Notes: generated by a model not told the origin, from the letters alone. Shown: positions 40,755-51,563, numbered from the stretch's first letter. The stretch is 64,000 bases of DNA from Persicaria tinctoria (GCA_037127255.1 JBANSL010000018.1:14729175-14793174); one strand, 5' to 3'. A program made the numbers and translations.

Positions 40755-41322
40755 GTGCTGTTAGCGAGCTCATGAATTATGGTTTTCGATTTGCTTTTTT
40801 TTTTTCCGTTTCCCTCCATCTATAATATATACATTAATTTGCCTGTCATTGCTCATTCATCCTCACGGTTTGCCAAATCTCATGGTCTCTGTTGGAAATT
40901 TTGGATAAAATTGTGGAGCAGGCTCTTGGTGAGCACTGCTGACAAATATCTCCGTTGTCGAATAGCTCATGTTTTGTAATCTGTCTCACTCAACTCTATT
41001 GATGAAAGTAATTTGATGTATACGCTCTCTGTTGATAGCTTTCATATGGTTTGAGAAATCATCTCATTTTTCAACCAAAGTTTGGATCTTTAGTTTATAT
41101 TGGTGTTATCTTCCAACTAACTGAACAATATATTAACAATTGAGATATGTGAACAGATAAATGTATGAGATTTAGCTTAACATCTTTCCCAGAACTTCCT
41201 CTTGTATGCAATGTGGCTTATGGTGCTCTTTTGTTTGCAGTAGTGGAGACTAGCACGATTACAGGTCACTACAGAGATTGACTTAGAAGCCATATTTGAA
41301 CCCCCACATTTTTAAAGGCGAA
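40755..41322 (+). other. Unique 5' region of the KH gene (UTR intron end and UTR)
   Basis: This is non-repeat sequence between the array edge and the KH start codon. It contains T-rich intron-like DNA and an acceptor ending at 41240, followed by about 82 nt of putative 5'UTR. The short open frame near 40779-40979 looks like chance. I see no other gene. Confidence 0.5.
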
Positions 41323-44300
41323 ATGGCTACTTCGACGAATAGCCCCAAGCTTTCTTTGCTTAAAGCAAAGACAGGATTCATTATACCCAAGAACAAATTA
41401 TCGGGCTCACTGGTTCCTGCATTTAAAGGTGTAAAGAAGCCAGAGGGTAGTGAAGTGAATGAGGAAAGCACAAAGCAGACGACACAGAGGAAGACAAAAT
41501 GGGGTCCTGATCTTGCACAAGATGCTACTCTAAGAAGAGGAAGAGCTTTAGCCTATCAGGTACCTTAGGGGACTTTGTCTTGTTTCATTTGTATTTTGAA
41601 ACTCTTGCTTATAAGTGAATTAGATGCCTCTCTGCTCTTTTACACAATTTTTAGGAGAAAAAATGGATTTGGAAGTTGAATTTTTTGAGGTTTTTTTTTA
41701 ATGGGTGAGGGGAGGGGCAGAAGTTCAAAAATGAGTTGAAAGCATTATAACAGCAGTGGGGAGGAACACGATTCATGACACATGGTGGCATAATGAAGTT
41801 CCTTCCTGACTGGGTGTTATAATCTCAGTCTCTTCCTTGTGACTGCTCACATGGAAGCTTCCAATTCCAGGTGCGACTAAGTGACATTACTACCTGTGTG
41901 GTGGTAAAAATTTTGGGCGGACTAGAGTTGATCAAATTACACAACTATTGGAATCGGGATCATTGACGAGTGGAAATGAGAAATTGTCAACAGCATCTGT
42001 TAATGTTCCAGAACAGGAGCATTCCTCTCAGTCTAAAAAAGATAAGGTATACTTTTGTTGGATTAAGTTGCTTTGGCTTCTCCAGTTCTCCTTTAATCAA
42101 TTCATCTATGTGAGCCTTGTTTATCATTTCGATGTATGTGCTCTTTTTTGTGCAGAAAGCTCAGCTTCTGGAACTGGAAAAGCAGGCAGCAATTGGTATA
42201 TTTTATACTCAACTGATATTTGCTTCTTCTTTTAGTATTCCATGTAAAGTCAGGGGGGTGATGATTATGATTTACAGGTGAAATATTGAATCTCAACCCA
42301 GGCTACAAGGTCCCTTCAGATTATAAGCCTATAACAAGAGAAGCTAGGGTTCCTTTACCTGTAAGTTTTGCTCTTTGCTTCATGCTTGTGTTCTCAATTT
42401 CACAAATATCATTTTTATGAACCATTCTTTTTATGCTTGATGACATTCATTTGTTCCTTCTTGATGTTGAGGTAATTTCAATCTCTGTAGATCAAGGAAG
42501 ATGCTGGATACAATTTTGTTTGCCTGGTATTTGGTCCTGCCAGTGACACACATAAGCGAGTTGAAAAGGTATTATTAGCCTGAGCTTCATTTTCACATTT
42601 TCCGAACCAAGGTAGTCTATTTTGACCGCTCTTCATCGTTGTGGTTTACAGGAAACGGGAGCTGTAATGCGAGTTTATGGCACAAAGATAGAGGGTGGAA
42701 AGAAGGTTATTTGTTTGTTACTGCATTAGTTGTACTTTGATAATTTAGATGCCTGCCCTTGACAAAATGTCTTGTGTGTTACATGAACAGGCAGAAGTTA
42801 CAGCATCCGATGCAAGCGAACTTCTAAGTTACAATGATCTACATGTTCTAGTATCTGCAGACTCGTATGAGAAAGTTGATGCTGCGGTTGTCTTGATAGA
42901 ACTGCTAGTAGCGTCTTTTTCGGTAAGTTTCTTTGTGGCGTGTGTAGTTATTTTATTAAATCCATCAAAATGTCTCTTACATAATGGCTACTGCTGTTAC
43001 TGCTACTCTTGATAGAACTGCCTCAACATCGATAATTACTGCTCTCTGCTGAAGCATAAAATCATTCTTTCTACACCTCTTCAGGGCAAATCTGCTGCTG
43101 CTGCACCATCTGACCTCAGAGATGATTTGCAAACTGTCAGCAATACCCAAGCTGCAGGAATTGACCCCTTAACTAGTGCAGCAATGCATAACCAGGGATC
43201 AGGAGGTTCTGTGGCAAGTTCACATGGAAACGTTCAGCCAAGTCCAAGTCCGTGGCACCAGATGGGCCTGCCTTCAACACCTGGCTTCGTTCACCCTCCT
43301 CATCCTTCTTTGCTCAGTGTATCTAATTCTGTTACTGTATCGCCATACCCTTTCTATCCATCAAACATGCCCTCCTTGTTTGCGCCTAGGTCTGGTAATG
43401 CGCCTCCATTTGGTTCAGCTCCGCTCAAATCAAACTTCATGCCACCTAGGTCACAACCACCTTTGCAGGGTTCTCCAAACACATTCACACCCATGCCACA
43501 TCTTTCAGGCCAATATAATCCACAAAACAATTCAGCTGCATCTCCATTTTCCGGTCATCAGCTCCCTGGAGTTTCAGGGCCAGCTGGTCCTTCCATACCC
43601 AACTCCATATCTGGATTTCCTTCTGGACATTTACCTGAGAGACCAGTAACTCCTGGTGGGAATTCAGGATGGAGTGGTGCCCCTATGAATACTTCAAATT
43701 TTATGGGCCCCAATAGTGTTTCACAAATGGCTCCTCCCGTTTCAGGAACTACATCTGCTCCAATGGCATCTGGTCCACATTTTCCTCCCCCACAACATGG
43801 GCCCTTTCCTGGATCATCTACATCTCTACCCCCAAGACCGTTACATGGACCCGTCGCTATGTCATCACAAAATCAACCTACTGCATCCATGCTGGTTCAG
43901 CATTTTGGACAAGTACCAACCTCACCAAATCATACCTCACTGGGTTCGCCACATCCACGACCAGGACCACCTACAGTTCGCCCAATGCAACCTGGTATGC
44001 CAGGGCTTGGCCCTGGAGGTATTCCTGCACCCAGCTTCACTCCACTAAGGTCCATGGGTGGTCCGGCTCCTGGTGCTCAGCAAAACAATGCTGGAGATTT
44101 CACCTATCAGCCTCACCGACCTGACATGTTTAATCATCCTGCGTCAAGACCTAGCAGTCAATTAGGACCGCAGGGTGCCCCACTTTCGGGGTTGCAGCTT
44201 CCTCCTGGGGCTCCGTCTTTTAGACCGGCTATGCAAGGTGTAAATTCACAATCTCTGATGCAAGCTCCTCTAAGGTCGCCAATGGGAAACCAGATGGGTC

Positions 44301-44740
44301 TGCAACATCATCCATCTCATTTGGGGAATCCTAATCAGATACCACCTTCACATATGAATGCCCATATGGGTCCTAGGCATCACAACTCATTTCCTCCTCC
44401 AAGTGCAGGTCCTCCTTTCTTGCACCAGCCCGGGAATTCAGCTTCATATCAGCAAGGCCATCTAGCACCGCATTTTGCGCGGCCTGGGAATCCCTTCCCC
44501 CCAAATCAGAGTTTTGGCAACAATCATCCCATGTCTGCTGGTAGGCCACAAGTTTATGATCCTTTCTCTCCTACTTCTGTGCCTCAAAATCAGGGAGGAA
44601 ACCTTGGAAATGTCCGCAGACAGGAAAGTGATCCAGAGTACGATGACTTTGATGGCATCTGTTGGTGTGAAATGAGTGGTGAATTTGCTTCAATGCTGAA
44701 GAAGATAGATGGGTCTTATAAAGGTCCCAGAGGGTTGTAG
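41323..44740 (+). CDS. SF1/branchpoint-binding-protein-like KH-domain protein with Pro/Gln-rich tail
   Basis: A putative nuclear RNA-binding protein. Modelled exons: 41323-41559, 41921-42046, 42156-42195, 42278-42360, 42491-42568, 42652-42705, 42791-42922 and 43085-44740, giving 2,406 nt and 801 residues. Phases agree throughout. The N-terminal part contains RKTKWGPDLAQDATLRRGRA. An SF1-type KH domain spans about residues 145-250 (NPGYKVPSDYKP, then AGYNFVCLVFGP, KRVEKETGAVMRVYGTK and NDLHVLVSADS). The usual GPRG loop reads GPAS. The last exon encodes about 550 residues rich in Pro, Gly, Ser, Gln, His and Met. I see no zinc knuckle or RRM, unlike the canonical plant SF1, so this is a relative and not SF1 itself. 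The start is the first ATG after the acceptor at 41240. Oddities: exon 2 is preceded by GG instead of AG, and a possible +1 shift lies near the C-terminus. Confidence 0.78.
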
Positions 44741-45139
44741 TTTCCCGAAGGTTGTAGTTTCAAGATTTACAGTTCTAAAACTGTTGCTCCTGTTCTGAAC
44801 TCAGATGGTATCTTCTATCATCAACAGTTGACTAGAATCAATGCATCAATATATTCAGTTTATTTGATTAGCTTTGGACTAGAAGAATTTTTTTGGCTTG
44901 CAGTTGGCACCCGTGTTATTACTATTGTAATCTATTTTTTCCGAAAATGGTATGATCAGTGTATTTGCTAAAAAAAGTAGATAGTTCAAGTTCCAATTGA
45001 GATTCAAGGAGTTTGAAGGACAAATGGTTAAACCATGGATCTGATACTTCACATGGTTACCACTCCAGGGATACAATCAAAAACACCTTTGAAGTTGCCA
45101 TTCAAATATGTACAAGTCAAAAATCGATTTGCTCTTCAT
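44741..45139 (+). other. 3' flank of the KH gene
   Basis: Putative 3'UTR followed by intergenic sequence. I see no convincing gene, and the open frames here are short and lack coding character. Confidence 0.4.
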
Positions 45140-46458
45140 TGCACCCAGAAAAGAGAGATGAGCAAGTTTTCAAAGCCAAGATAAAACAGAGGGGCTGGAT
45201 CTAAGAACCCTCTCCAGCTTCTCGGCTTTGGTGTAGTCTTTCTCAGATAGAGGTCCAGCCGGAAATGCTCTGTTATCTCGACAATAAGGTGTGGCGTAGG
45301 GAGTTGGTCAAATAGAGCCCTCACGTTGTTGCAGCAAACACTCTCTCCCTTCTTATCTGGCAACCCTGCACAAGAGATCTTCTTAAGAACCAGATCAAGT
45401 ATTTGCTGGTGATGGACTTAACGGGCTGAGATATCTCATTTTTCATCAAGTCTATATCGACATCTAGAAAACAAGACATGAAGGGGTTAACACCTCCAAC
45501 AAGAGTATCCAACTATGCAATTTGTGGACAATTTTGTTTTGGATCTAATTTGATTTTAGTTCCGTATGCCAGCCAATGATATAGTATGTATTTTTTTATT
45601 ACTCATTTTAAACACTCGATCTAGTGATCAACCCAACAAGAAGCTCCAAATTCCTCCAACAGGTGATAACCGATTAACAAGTGACAAGGGGAACCATCTT
45701 ACCTTGCGGGAAGAGGCATCTACAAAGTGGTCATCTTCCGAAAGCAAAGCAGCTATGGCTTTGAGAAGGCGCTTGCCTTCAGATTTGGAGCGTACCCTGT
45801 AATTTCTGTTAAGGGTCCCCTTGGTGGTTGGATGCCATTTACTCACCAATTTCCTTCTATCAGAAGCTTCTTTCTCTAACAATTTTTACAATTCGCACCA
45901 TTTTAACAAATTAAAACCGCGAATCAGACTGTATTTCAAACCAAATCTTTCATCCTAATAATGTCCATAGACCATTAGTGTTCTTCATGTTCTTATCATG
46001 TCAATGAAAACAAATCCAAATACAAGTACATTGGGTGGGCATCCGTATGAATGAAAAATAGCCAGTGAAATTGCTGAAGAAATCAAGAACAATTCTGAAT
46101 ATAGAAGTCATCAAAATCAGGCAGCTATTAGCTTGCTGGTCACCAATTTAAGGGCTCGTTTGGTATAACTTTAGATAATGCTTGGAATGTTCTAACAGTT
46201 GATGTTTTGTAAGCTTCAAAATTTCGGAATCCTCCAAACAGGAAGTTGAAGGTGAGTATGAGCTCATGTTTTACAACTGTTAAAGCTAGGTTTGATTTGC
46301 ATACCAATTCCAGTACACTAAACACGCCCTAATACAAGTTCTTCCTAAAAGGAAACCATCTATTACAAGTCACTGTAACAAGTTAAAGGTACCTGGATTT
46401 TTCTGGAAGCTACTCAGCCACTTAGAGAATCCCAAATCAGCAAATCCACTCTCCAAAT
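45140..46458 (-). pseudogene. Decayed minus-strand gene of unrecognised family
   Basis: Three exon-like pieces read leftwards on the minus strand. The first, 46393-46458, encodes about LESGFADLGFSKWLSSFQ and ends in a GT donor. The second, 45703-45796, encodes SEGKRLLKAIAALLSEDD followed by FVDASSRK, with AG and GT borders. The third, about 45180-45463, starts after a TTTTCTAG acceptor and includes ILDLVLKKISCAGLPDKK, NNVRALFDQLPTPHLIVE and, in another frame, FPAGPLSEKDYTKAEKLE. The third piece needs at least two frame changes to stay open, and no start codon is clear. The segments look like genuine protein rather than chance, but I do not recognise the family. A MITE sits in the first apparent intron. 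It could be a gene fragment carried here by a transposon. Confidence 0.4.
46152..46329. mobile_element. Small Harbinger/Tourist-type MITE
   Basis: The left end GGGCTCGTTTGGTATA and the reverse complement of the right end, GGGCGTGTTTAGTGTA, form imperfect terminal inverted repeats. The element is flanked on both sides by TAA (46149-46151 and 46330-46332), the target duplication of PIF/Harbinger elements. It is 178 bp long with no coding capacity and lies inside an apparent intron of the minus-strand pseudogene. Confidence 0.65.
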
Positions 46459-46953
46459 CTGCAAAATTTCAGACAACAACAATTAACACAATCAGGTAAA
46501 ATTGGAAGCTACAAGTCCATGATTTTATCCAGGAATCCAACAATCAAATGGAAAAGGGGGGAAAACCTGAAGTTGTTTTTATCTGTTTCAGCTGATACGG
46601 TGCCGTTTTATCGCATCAATGGATATTTTTGGCCAATTTGCAGAAAACCACCCCTTAAATATCCCGAATTGCTCAGAACCACCCTTTAAACACATAATTG
46701 CACCAAACTACCCAATTAAACCCAAAAGTTTGCATAGAACCACTCATCCTTCAAATGTAGTACCGTTTCAATTAAAAAATGCAGAAAATAACATCAATAT
46801 CCTAATTAAAACATTGGAAGTTCTTTTGTATGTCATTCAACAATACCCAACTCATCCTTTTTTTTTTGCTATTCTTTGCATTTCTTTAGATTAATAGAGG
46901 GTTTGGACTTTGGACCGGTTTGTTAACCTCATGATAATATTGTAATTTGTGCA

Positions 46954-47132
46954 TATTAGGATATAATATTATTCAGGATATATTTCTATCCTTTTGTATT
47001 TTTGTATATCTTTCCATATCCGCTGTGTATATCCAATAGGCCTTAGAGCCCAAGCATTGTATCTATATATTCATTCCAAGTTAATGAAAGAAATCAAGAA
47101 TCACAATTATCAAACCCTACTGATTATTTACA
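46954..47132 (+). repeat. 5' LTR of the Copia element
   Basis: Starts TATTAGGATATAATATT and ends TGATTATTTACA. The 5' end is TA rather than the canonical TG. It contains a TATA-like TGTATCTATATATTC that may serve as the promoter. It differs from the 3' LTR at TGTGTATA versus TGTGCATA and at CATTCCAAG versus CATTCTAAG. Confidence 0.93.
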
Positions 47133-47148
47133 TGGTATCAGCCTTAAC
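47133..47148 (+). other. Primer-binding site (initiator tRNA-Met)
   Basis: TGGTATCAG immediately follows the LTR and matches the start of the usual plant Copia primer site complementary to initiator tRNA-Met (TGGTATCAGAGC). The following bases (CCTT) depart from that consensus. Confidence 0.8.
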
Positions 47149-47188
47149 CCGATCCTTCTAATCTTTTTCCCTTTCGCCGCCGCCGACC

Positions 47189-50100
47189 ATGTCTGCCGAC
47201 CAAACCCCACCCTCCGGCGCCGTTGTTTCCAACACCACACCCAACCCCACCGACGGCACCAAGAACTCAGGCAACATCCTCCTAGCGGCCTCTGGAACCG
47301 GCCCTCTCCCGGCTCTTCAATTTCCCAATCTCAATGTTCGCCTTGATCGCTCCAATTATACCCTCTGGCGACACACAATCAAATCTGCCCTCGAGGCGTT
47401 TGACCTTGAACCCTTTCTTCTCAAATCCAACGCTCCCACAGCCACCCTTGATGCCCCCACCACCACTCCCGACACTGGCGCGCCCGCGTCTGCTACTGGC
47501 GCGCCCGCGCCCGCGCCACCCAACCCCGCCTATGCCGATTGGAAGAAGAAGGACCGTCTGGTTCTTCTTTGGATCCGATCAACCCTCACAACACCGCTCC
47601 TCGCTCATGTTGCTCGCGCGCAGTCCACCCATGAAGCCTGGACAATCCTTGAGCGTATGTTCTTTGCTCAGACTCGTGCTCGTCAGATGCATCTCAAACA
47701 ACAGATGCAAAATCTTCAGAAAGGTTCGCTCACCATTCTCGAGTATGTTGAGAAAAAGCGTTCCTTTTCTGATGCTTTAGCGGAATGCGCCTACATTGTT
47801 TCTGATGCCGACTTCGTCGAATGCATTCTCAACGGCCTTGGAGCATCTTACTCGGCCTTTCTCACATCCTACAACATGCAGAGGGATCCGATTTCCTCTG
47901 ATGAATTACTTGGTCTTCTTCTTCGGGAGGAGGAGCACATTGCAGCGTCTCTTGTTCCCGCCTCTGACTCGGCCCTCTCGGCTAATGTGGCAAGTCGTGG
48001 CAGTCGCTCCTCCCAATCCACAGGGCGTCCCGAACAGCCCCCTCATGATCCCTCTCGACCACGTCCTCAATGTCAGATCTGCTCTAGGACTGGTCATGAG
48101 GCCATCAACTGCTGGCAGCGTCTCAACACCAACGACTTTCCTCCCACGAACAACACCAGCGGTCGTCGCGGTGGTAGAGGAGGCGGTCGTGGAGGCAGAT
48201 CTGGCGGCGGCCGCGGCACACCCCAGCATTCCGACCAGCAGCAGCTTCAGCAGCAGTTTCAGCAGCCTTCGCCACAGCGCCAGGCCTTCACCGTTGGTGC
48301 TCCTCCGTCCACACTAGTTGATCCCAACTGGTACTTTGACTCTGGTGCAACCAACCATGTGACAGCTGATTTTGGTAATCTTTCTGTTCACTCTGATTAC
48401 ACTGGCAATGAAGGTCTGCAGGTGGGCAATGGTATGTCCCTTCCTATTACTTATTTGGGCTCTTCTTCCTTGCCTGCCAATCCTACACCCATTCGTTTAC
48501 ATAACATCCTATTTGTTCCTCAAATTCGAAAAAGCCTCTTGAGTGTTTCTCAATTGACCAAAGACAACAATGTTTACATGTTATTTTACCCATCTGCTTG
48601 CTTTGTGAAGGACATGCAGGGCCGCACCCTCCTCAAAGGAATCGTTGAGAACGGGCTTTACCATCTCCAACCACCTGATCCATCTCGGCCACCCCATCAA
48701 GCCTTTCTTGGAGAAAAGACAAGCCTTCAAACATGGCATGAGCGTCTTGGTCATCCGCATGAGTCTGTTTTCCGTCGTCTAGTATCTAGATTTCAATTAC
48801 CAGTGTCTTTGAATAATCTTAAAAGAGTTTGTGAGTCCTGTCAACTTGGGAAGAGTCATCGACTCCCTCTCAATAGTCCACATGAGTCCAGTCAGCATCC
48901 TTTTGAATTAGTGTACTCTGATGTCTGGGGCCCTGCTCCTGTTGCATCCTTTAATGGCAATTCATATTTTTTAATTTTTGTGGATGATCACACCAAATTT
49001 GTCTGGATATATTTTCTGACTCATAAATCTCAGGTCGTTCATCATGTTCAGTTATTTCATAAAATGGTTGAGACCCAATTCTCTAGCAACATCAAACAGT
49101 TCCAATCAGATTGGGGAGGAGAATATCGAAATGTCTCCTCCTTTCTTCAGTCTCAAGGTATTTTACACAGAGTCTCCTGTCCTCACACTCAATCCCAAAA
49201 TGGGGCTGCTGAGCGTCGTCACAGGACCATTGTTGAAAAGGGTCTTGCCATGCTCTCTCACGCTAAACTCCCTCAGAGCTTCTGGGAGCATGCGTTTCAC
49301 ACGTCAGTCTACCTTCACAACAGGACTCTCACTCCTGTGTTGCATTACAAGTCTCCCTTTGAGAGTCTTTATGGCAAAATCCCTGATTACAAATTCCTTA
49401 AGACTTTTGGGTGCCTCTGTTATTCTTTTCTGCGCCCTTACACCTCCAACAAATTGGAGTTTCGGTCATCTCCTTGCATTTTCATTGGCTACAGCTCCAA
49501 ACACAAAGGGTACTTGTGCCTTCATGTTCCCACAAATCGAGTCTATGTCGCTCGTCATGTCATGTTTGATGAAGCCACCTTCCCATACCCATCTCATACA
49601 GCCGTTCACTCCCCCTCACCATCCTCCGACTCGCGTCTCCCCACCCTAAGCCTATTACAGCAAGCTTCCTCCCCTTGGCTACCATCGCCCCTACCCTCAC
49701 CACAATCTCCAGCCGACACCCCCACCACCACTCCCAACACTGGCGCGCCCGCGCTTGATACTGGCGCGCCCGCGCTGTATCCTAGCGCGCCCACGTCGAC
49801 CACTCCCGGCTCGGTCTCAAGGTCTTTAGAGGAGGAGCTTGCGGCTCAAGTGTCACCATCTCAAGGTACGTCTCCCTCTCCTATCTCTTCTGAGAAACCC
49901 ATCATTCCATCCTATTTTCGCCCTGCCGCTGATAGCACACATCCCATGCTCACACGAGCACAAACAAATAAATTGAAACCCAAAGCTCTTATCACCACAA
50001 ATCACCCTCTTCCCTCTGTTCCTGATTTGTATGATGAACCAAAAACCTTCCTTCAAGCCTCCAAATCCCCTGAGTGGCAGAATGCCATGCAAGTTGAATT

Positions 50101-51562
50101 TGATGCCCTCATACGTAATGGGACTTGGACTCTTGTACAACGCCCTCTGCATGCTAACATTGTTGGTTGTAAGTGGGTTTACAGGATCAAGCGTCGCGCT
50201 GATGGTTCCATTGAGCGTTATAAGGCTCGCCTTGTTGCAAAGGGCTTCAATCAGGAAGAAGGGGTTGATTACTTTGACACCTTCAGTCCAGTTGTCAAAC
50301 CAACCACCATTCGCATTGTGCTCTCCTTGGCTCTCCATCAGTCCTGGCCTCTCCGACAAGTTGACATTAATAACGCCTTTTTGAATGGTGATCTTTCTGA
50401 ACAGGTGTATATGGCACAACCTCCAGGGTTCGTTGATCAGTCTTCTCCTCATGCTGTCTGTCTGCTTCGCAAAGCTCTTTATGGCCTGAAGCAAGCGCCC
50501 CGTGCCTGGTTCACAAAGCTTCGACAATTTCTCCTCCAGCATCGCTTCCGTCCTTGCCAGTCAGATACCTCGCTATTTATTCGGCGTCAGGGGTCATCCA
50601 CTCTCCTCATCTTGGTCTATGTTGATGACCTCATTGTCACTGGATCTGTGTCTGCAGAGATTGATACATTCATTGGGCTTCTCAATCAGACTTTCTCTTT
50701 GCGCGACTTAGGTGATCTTCACTACTTTCTCGGCATTGAACTAACCCGCCAATCAAATCAGATCGTCCTCTCTCAGCAGAAGTATATCCGCGATCTTCTC
50801 TTGCGAAGTAAAATGCAAGATGCTCGCCCCATTTCGTCTCCTGCTGAGCCGGCCTCTCGGTTAGTTCGTGACGGTGATCCTCACTCGGATCCACACCTCT
50901 ACAGGAGCATTGTTGGTGCCCTTCAGTATGCCACCATCACTCGGCCGGAAATTTCGTATGCTGTCAACCGGGTTTGTCAGTTCATGCACTCCCCTACTGA
51001 GGTTCATTGGTCAGCTGTTAAGCGGATCCTTCGCTACCTGAAAGGTACTCTTTCCTCTGGCCTTGTCTTCTGTCCCCTTACTGACAGTCGTCTTGTGGCC
51101 TTCTCTGATGCCGGTTGGGCATCTGATGGTGATGACTATCGCTCTCAGCATGGGTTTGCCATCTACTATGGTGGTAATCTTATCAGCTGGGCATCTAAGA
51201 AGCAAAATGTTGTCGCCAAATCCAGTACGGAAGCTGAATACAGGGCCATTGCATTCGCTGCTACAGAACTCATTTGGATTCAACAATTGCTTTCTGAATT
51301 GCGAGCTCCAGCTGTTCGGCCTCCCATAGTTTTGTGTGACAATTTGAGTGCAACCTACATGTCTGCCAATCCAGTTTTCCATCAGCGGTCTAAACACATC
51401 AAGATTGATTACTACTTTGTTCGCGAGCAAGTTGAGGATGGCTCTCTGATTGTTCGTCATGTCCGCGGTCAGGATCAGATTGCTGACATCTTCACCAAAG
51501 CGGTCGGTACGGCTCGTTTCCTCTCCCTGCGCTCCAAGCTCCATGTTCGTGACCCTCCATGA
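47189..51562 (+). CDS. Copia Gag-Pol polyprotein (1,457 residues, intact)
   Basis: Makes the capsid and enzymes for cytoplasmic reverse transcription and integration of the element. Domains in order: Gag (about residues 117-250), CCHC zinc knuckle CQICSRTGHEAINC (about 294-307), aspartic protease with DSGATNH (about 385), GAG pre-integrase HERLGHPHES with CESC (about 515-555), integrase core with SDVWGP, SDWGGEYRN and AAERRHR (about 575-680), reverse transcriptase from KWVYRIKRRADGS to LVYVDDLIVTG (about 980-1145), and RNase H with FSDAGWASD and KSSTEAEYRA (about 1300-1370). The order integrase before reverse transcriptase defines Copia. The length matches AtRE1-type elements. All key motifs are present and there are no stops, so it may be competent. 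A GC-rich repeat coding TGAPA units occurs both in the Gag N-terminus and between integrase and RT. Confidence 0.95.
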   Translation: MSADQTPPSGAVVSNTTPNPTDGTKNSGNILLAASGTGPLPALQFPNLNVRLDRSNYTLWRHTIKSALEAFDLEPFLLKSNAPTATLDAPTTTPDTGAPASATGAPAPAPPNPAYADWKKKDRLVLLWIRSTLTTPLLAHVARAQSTHEAWTILERMFFAQTRARQMHLKQQMQNLQKGSLTILEYVEKKRSFSDALAECAYIVSDADFVECILNGLGASYSAFLTSYNMQRDPISSDELLGLLLREEEHIAASLVPASDSALSANVASRGSRSSQSTGRPEQPPHDPSRPRPQCQICSRTGHEAINCWQRLNTNDFPPTNNTSGRRGGRGGGRGGRSGGGRGTPQHSDQQQLQQQFQQPSPQRQAFTVGAPPSTLVDPNWYFDSGATNHVTADFGNLSVHSDYTGNEGLQVGNGMSLPITYLGSSSLPANPTPIRLHNILFVPQIRKSLLSVSQLTKDNNVYMLFYPSACFVKDMQGRTLLKGIVENGLYHLQPPDPSRPPHQAFLGEKTSLQTWHERLGHPHESVFRRLVSRFQLPVSLNNLKRVCESCQLGKSHRLPLNSPHESSQHPFELVYSDVWGPAPVASFNGNSYFLIFVDDHTKFVWIYFLTHKSQVVHHVQLFHKMVETQFSSNIKQFQSDWGGEYRNVSSFLQSQGILHRVSCPHTQSQNGAAERRHRTIVEKGLAMLSHAKLPQSFWEHAFHTSVYLHNRTLTPVLHYKSPFESLYGKIPDYKFLKTFGCLCYSFLRPYTSNKLEFRSSPCIFIGYSSKHKGYLCLHVPTNRVYVARHVMFDEATFPYPSHTAVHSPSPSSDSRLPTLSLLQQASSPWLPSPLPSPQSPADTPTTTPNTGAPALDTGAPALYPSAPTSTTPGSVSRSLEEELAAQVSPSQGTSPSPISSEKPIIPSYFRPAADSTHPMLTRAQTNKLKPKALITTNHPLPSVPDLYDEPKTFLQASKSPEWQNAMQVEFDALIRNGTWTLVQRPLHANIVGCKWVYRIKRRADGSIERYKARLVAKGFNQEEGVDYFDTFSPVVKPTTIRIVLSLALHQSWPLRQVDINNAFLNGDLSEQVYMAQPPGFVDQSSPHAVCLLRKALYGLKQAPRAWFTKLRQFLLQHRFRPCQSDTSLFIRRQGSSTLLILVYVDDLIVTGSVSAEIDTFIGLLNQTFSLRDLGDLHYFLGIELTRQSNQIVLSQQKYIRDLLLRSKMQDARPISSPAEPASRLVRDGDPHSDPHLYRSIVGALQYATITRPEISYAVNRVCQFMHSPTEVHWSAVKRILRYLKGTLSSGLVFCPLTDSRLVAFSDAGWASDGDDYRSQHGFAIYYGGNLISWASKKQNVVAKSSTEAEYRAIAFAATELIWIQQLLSELRAPAVRPPIVLCDNLSATYMSANPVFHQRSKHIKIDYYFVREQVEDGSLIVRHVRGQDQIADIFTKAVGTARFLSLRSKLHVRDPP

Positions 51563-51563
51563 G

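Noticed and set aside
49853..50542. 229-codon minus-strand frame
   Set aside because: Antisense shadow of the Copia reverse transcriptase region.
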